Origin: Lophius americanus
Taxonomy: Eukaryota; Chordata; Actinopteri; Lophiiformes; Lophiidae
NCBI GenBank assembly: GCA_037951165.1
Contig: JBBDHG010000037.1
Span: 374,501 to 438,500 of the forward strand
DNA length: 64,000 nucleotides
Direction: 5' to 3'
The notes beneath the pieces are model-generated. The model worked only from the letters and a program-made list of their open reading frames with translations. It was not told the DNA's origin and searched no databases. Numbering within the stretch: position 1 is the first letter of the stretch; every line of letters begins with the position of its first letter. The translations under genes were made by a program, and so were the position numbers. Below are positions 60,784 through 64,000 of the stretch, piece by piece.

Positions 60784-63592
60784 ATGATCTGCCTCATTCT
60801 GTCCATATTTGCCTACATCTTTCGGTCAGGTTGGTGCTTAGTGTGTTTTTATTTTGTGTATGTTAAACTGTGTTCAAGTTAAATGTAACTGAGGATCAAA
60901 CCTTAACAGTTTTCTTACGAGACTAGTAGCAGACGACCTCACTCCTCCGCTCCCAAAGGGAAGTGCAGTTAACCGGTAAAACTGTCATGAAGGCTTCTGT
61001 AACTTTAATACACCGATTGTTCACACTTCTTTGTTTAAAGTAACCAATGTCAATTGGTTTGTTTTTGTGCTGGGGCTATTAATACCGGCGATTTACTAAT
61101 GTAAGGTCACGCCTCTAACAGTTGATCCATAACCCTATTAATAGTCGTGTTTATGTGAAATCACGTGACAGTGAGCCACTGAAAGATGTTAGATCGATAG
61201 ACAGAAGTACGCAAATATATGTGTATGGCTAGTCTCCTGGTATCTTCTCCACGCTCCTGAGACTGGGCAAACTCTCTTGGAAACGGGGCAAACTTTCTTG
61301 CAACGACCTGATGCAGGTTGCACACTGGCAGATAAACTCTTACCTGTTTAACTGGAATGGGCAGCAGGCACCACATCATGCTGACAGTAGGTAGACACTA
61401 ACAAAATGTGAAGTTAAAGAACAATCAGAGAGGAAGGATGATGAGAGAGAAATGCTCCGTGGTCAAACCCAGCAGAACCAGAACCTTTGGATTGTTGTAT
61501 TGATGTTGCCTCTCCTGTCCATCTTTTGTCACTTTCACACACACCAAAGCAGGTGAAATTGATTCCGTCCCCTATGCTTCCTGAACGGGAGTGGAAGTGC
61601 TAAGAGGAACACAAGGGGAATGATTTTTTTCCTTCTGCTTATGAAGAAGAAGAAATCCTTTTATTGATCACATACAGCCGTACAAAGTACAACATAGTGC
61701 AGTTATTTCTCTGCATGTCACCCATCCCTGAGGGAGCATTATGTGTTTTGGGTCTGTGTGGCAGCTGGGTTAGAAGGAATTTCCATACATCCCTCTCCCC
61801 CAGCAACACTTTCCAGCTCTTATTGGGGGATCCTGAGGAGCTCCCAGTCCAGAGGAGCTGTATAGTCCCTCCAGCGGATTCTGGGTCTACCTGGGGTCTC
61901 CTCCCAGTTGGACGTGCCTGGAAAAACCTCCGGAGGGAGGCATCCTGACCAGATGCCCGAACCACCTCAATTTGCTCCTTACAATGTGAAGGAGCACTCT
62001 CAATCACTCGTGGCTAAGCTCCTAACTCCGTCACTAAGGCTGAGTCCAGCTCTCCTTCGAGGGAAGCTCATTTTAAACCGGGTTATTCCTTTTTCATGAA
62101 ATTCCTTTTTTACCATTGTAACCAAATTTGCAAATAACATATAAAGTCCCGGGCGTCACAGTGGTTAGCTCTGCTGCCTCACAGCAAGAAGGTACCAGGT
62201 TCAAATCCACGTCTGGCTGGCCTTTCCGTGTGGAGTTTGCATGTTGTCCCTGTGTCTGCGTGGGTTCTCTCCGGGAAACCTGGCTTACTCCCACAGTCCA
62301 AAAGCATGTGATATAGTTGAATATAGGTGAATTGGTGACTCAGAAATTTCCCGTAAGTGTGTGTGGTTGTGTGTGTCTGCCCTGTGATGAACTGGCAACT
62401 TGTCCAGGGTGTATCCTGCCTCTCGCCCGATGTTAGCTGGGAGAGGCTCCAGCCCACCCAAGGGTTATCTACCCACTGGATAAGCAGTAGATAATGAAGG
62501 AGTGAATGAATATAAAGTTCCTTGAGTGTGTTAAATTGCACTGTAGCATGAGGTGTTTCATACCTGTGTCCACATGATCAGTGAAAGGAACAGCATTTAA
62601 AACAGGCACACTTTGATGCACAGAACTCACCTGACTCCTCTTTGCATCACTGCTCCAGTCGTGACCATGGTGTGAGTCGGGTACTGTGTCGTGGCCGTCG
62701 CTCTCCTCTTGAAAAAGCACTTGTTGCTTTTACGTTCATTTTTCTTCCATATGTTTTCCCTTGTTCTAGGCTGGACCGGATCGAATGAGCGTACCTTCAT
62801 TGCTGTCAAACCAGATGGCGTCCAGCGGAAACTGGTCGGAGAAATCATCCATCGCTTTGAGAGGAAAGGGTTCAAGCTGGTGGGCCTCAAATTTGTTCAG
62901 GTATTTTGGCGGTCTGCTTTTCATCCACCCTCGGGACCCGTTTCCAAAACAGTTTATGAACCCCGCCAAAAGAAAACATGGCGACTGTAATAGTACCTGA
63001 ATATGTCTGTCGTTTGCGTCAGGCATCCGAGGACCTCCTCAGGGAACACTACTGGGACCTGAGCAGTAAACCTTTCTTCAGGGAACTGATCAGCTACATG
63101 AAGGCTGGACCGGTCGTAGCAATGGTGAGATTCTCCGACACGTGGGCTACATCACCACACAAGGCTTTAAAACATTCAGAGAGCTTCTAGTTTGCCTAAT
63201 AAATCTCAGAATAAATTATTACTACGGCAGGAAATACGATGTAAATGGCTCATTTTGAGCTGGTAGAACTTGTTAGCATTGGGCCATCGGTGTCCGTACT
63301 CGAGTGAGATAGTCCAACTCTTTCAACTTTTGTTTTGGAGGACACCCAGTGTGGCAGAACTGTTTGAAATCCATTTCAAATGATCCGGCGTGAATGTAGA
63401 GATGTAGTGAAACAGTAAGGAAAAGCACGACCTGGGTTAGTAGTCATCTCCTTGTCCATGTGATATCAGGTGTGGGAGGGTTTGGACGTGGTCCAGACTG
63501 CACGTAAGATGTTGGGAGAGACCCACCCTGCAGAATCGCTGCCTGGAACCATTCGAGGAGATTACGGCGTGGAAGTGGGCCGGTAAGAGAAA
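60784..63592 (+). CDS. nme3: Nucleoside diphosphate kinase 3 (partial, last exon beyond window)
   Basis: Four exons are visible: 60784-60829, 62770-62900, 63023-63124 and 63480-63592. All phases agree; the last ends two bases into a codon at a strong donor GTAAGA. They encode about 130 residues of roughly 169. The protein begins MICLILSIFAYIFRS, the hydrophobic N-terminus specific to NME3, followed by ERTFIAVKPDGVQRKLVGEI (KPDG at residues 29-32), RFERKGFKLVGLKFVQ, LREHYWDL, FRELISYMKAGPVVAMVWEG and ESLPGTIRGDYGVEVGR. The next exon should carry the NxxHGSDS motif with the phosphorylated active-site histidine, but lies past the window end. Family knowledge: NDP kinases transfer the gamma phosphate between nucleotides; NME3 is anchored to the mitochondrial outer membrane through its N-terminus. 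Intron 1 (1.9 kb) holds LINE and SINE-like insertions. Confidence 0.94.
61400..61625. mobile_element. Possible Tc1-like end fragment
   Basis: GCAGGTGAAATTGATTCC near 61550, preceded by a degenerate CCTGTCCATCTTTTGTCACT stretch, is also found in the Tc1-like element at 13831-14628 at its transposase-proximal end (GCAGGTGAAATTGATTCC near 14517). The rest is too diverged to follow. It lies in nme3 intron 1. Confidence 0.4.
61775..62080 (-). mobile_element. Non-LTR retrotransposon C-terminal fragment, copy 2
   Basis: The reverse strand follows the same region as 30935-31385: FQARPTGRRP, a WKVLLGERDVWKFLLTQLP-like end, and DNA stretches such as CCCAGTTGGACGTGCCTGGA and GGAGCACTCTCAATC in the same order. 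Frameshifts break the coding frame. It lies in nme3 intron 1, just before a SINE-like unit. Confidence 0.65.
62155..62500 (+). mobile_element. SINE-like fish repeat with A and B boxes
   Basis: A tRNA-like head carries an A-box-like TGGTTAGCTCTGC and a B box GGTTCAAATCC spaced as in RNA polymerase III promoters. A long conserved body follows: GTGTGGAGTTTGCATGTTGT, GTCTGCGTGGGTTCTCTCCG, CCCACAGTCCAAAAGCATGT, CCTGTGATGAACTGGCAACT and CTGGGAGAGGCTCCAGCCCA. It ends near a GGATAAGCAGTAGATAATG tail. This is a very common teleost repeat. An inverted, older copy lies at 37855-38080. Confidence 0.7.
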
Positions 63593-64000
63593 CTGTCTTT
63601 CTCCTGAAGGAAATATCATGTTTGTGGGATTTACATTCAACGCCGAACAGTGTGTGTGTTACTTAGTGTGAGTTTCCTAGATCATTACACGATTACCTCA
63701 TTGCAATTATTTAAGATAACCAAAATGATTTTAAATAATCGTTAGAAGTGCGTTCATTCTTCCTCGAAAAATAAAACTGGATGAAGGAGGAGGACCATAT
63801 TTATATCCCCATAAATATCGTTGAATGAATATGGTAATATAATATTAAACTATTTCATGGATCCTTTTTAAATTGTACCCACCTTTGACCTTACTGCGAG
63901 GAAGAACTGGATTGATTTTTAGGAAAGGTTGGTTATATATTTCCAACGCTAGGGGGAGCTTTATCGCCAAAGCTTAATTTCTCGACCATTGTTTGATTTA
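63593..64000 (+). other. Start of nme3 intron 4
   Basis: No exon or acceptor leading into a NxxHGSDS-type frame is found before the window ends. AT-rich with no repeat recognised. Confidence 0.5.

Noticed and set aside
62155..62225. Possible tRNA gene
   Set aside because: A and B boxes are present but no cloverleaf can be drawn, and the sequence continues into a long SINE-like body; it is a repeat head, not a tRNA.

Overview
This window looks like nuclear DNA from a ray-finned (teleost) fish. The genes are split into short exons with GT/AG introns, the encoded proteins match vertebrate families end to end, and the spaces between exons are full of fish-type repeats: Tc1-like transposon remnants, fragments of non-LTR retrotransposon reverse transcriptase, SINE-like units with A and B boxes, and many microsatellites. 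I cannot name the species. No prokaryotic, viral, CRISPR or operon-like feature was seen.

Six protein-coding genes can be assembled exon by exon, all on the + strand and head to tail. They are gdpd3 (7920-17497, 10 coding exons, 323 aa), ypel3 (25321-29783, 4 coding exons, 119 aa), atp6v0c (36796-43758, 3 exons, 154 aa), spsb3 (50008-53658, 6 coding exons, 371 aa), mrps34 (58418-59539, 3 exons, 219 aa) and nme3 (60784-63592, first 4 exons; the last exon with the catalytic histidine lies past the window end). In the five complete genes the joined exons keep frame exactly and end at a stop, and total lengths agree with the vertebrate families. Human GDPD3 and YPEL3 are neighbours at 16p11.2, while ATP6V0C, SPSB3, MRPS34 and NME3 sit at 16p13.3, so the window joins two blocks of human chromosome 16. 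EME2, which lies between SPSB3 and MRPS34 in human, is not visible here.

Layout: 1-7.6 kb has no recognisable gene and carries Tc1-like and LINE remnants; 7.9-17.5 kb is gdpd3 with repeat-filled introns; 18.7-20.1 kb is a decayed Tc1-like element; 21.6-29.8 kb is ypel3 with a probable promoter and non-coding first exon at 21.6-22.0 kb; 30.9-32.3 kb is LINE plus a second, inverted copy of the same Tc1-like family; 36.6-44.7 kb is atp6v0c with a 5.8 kb first intron and a clear polyadenylation signal; 47.0-47.6 kb is another Tc1-like remnant; 49.1-53.7 kb is spsb3; 58.0-59.7 kb is mrps34; 60.6 kb to the end is nme3.

The genes are housekeeping or signalling genes with no shared pathway: lysophospholipid metabolism, a conserved zinc-binding Yippee protein, the V-ATPase proton ring, a Cullin-5 substrate receptor, a mitoribosomal protein and a nucleoside diphosphate kinase. 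I found no undescribed system. The points most worth checking are an unnamed interspersed repeat present four times, a stop-free gdpd3 intron of 3n length, an in-frame upstream ATG in nme3, and two fragments of one transposon family that complement each other.
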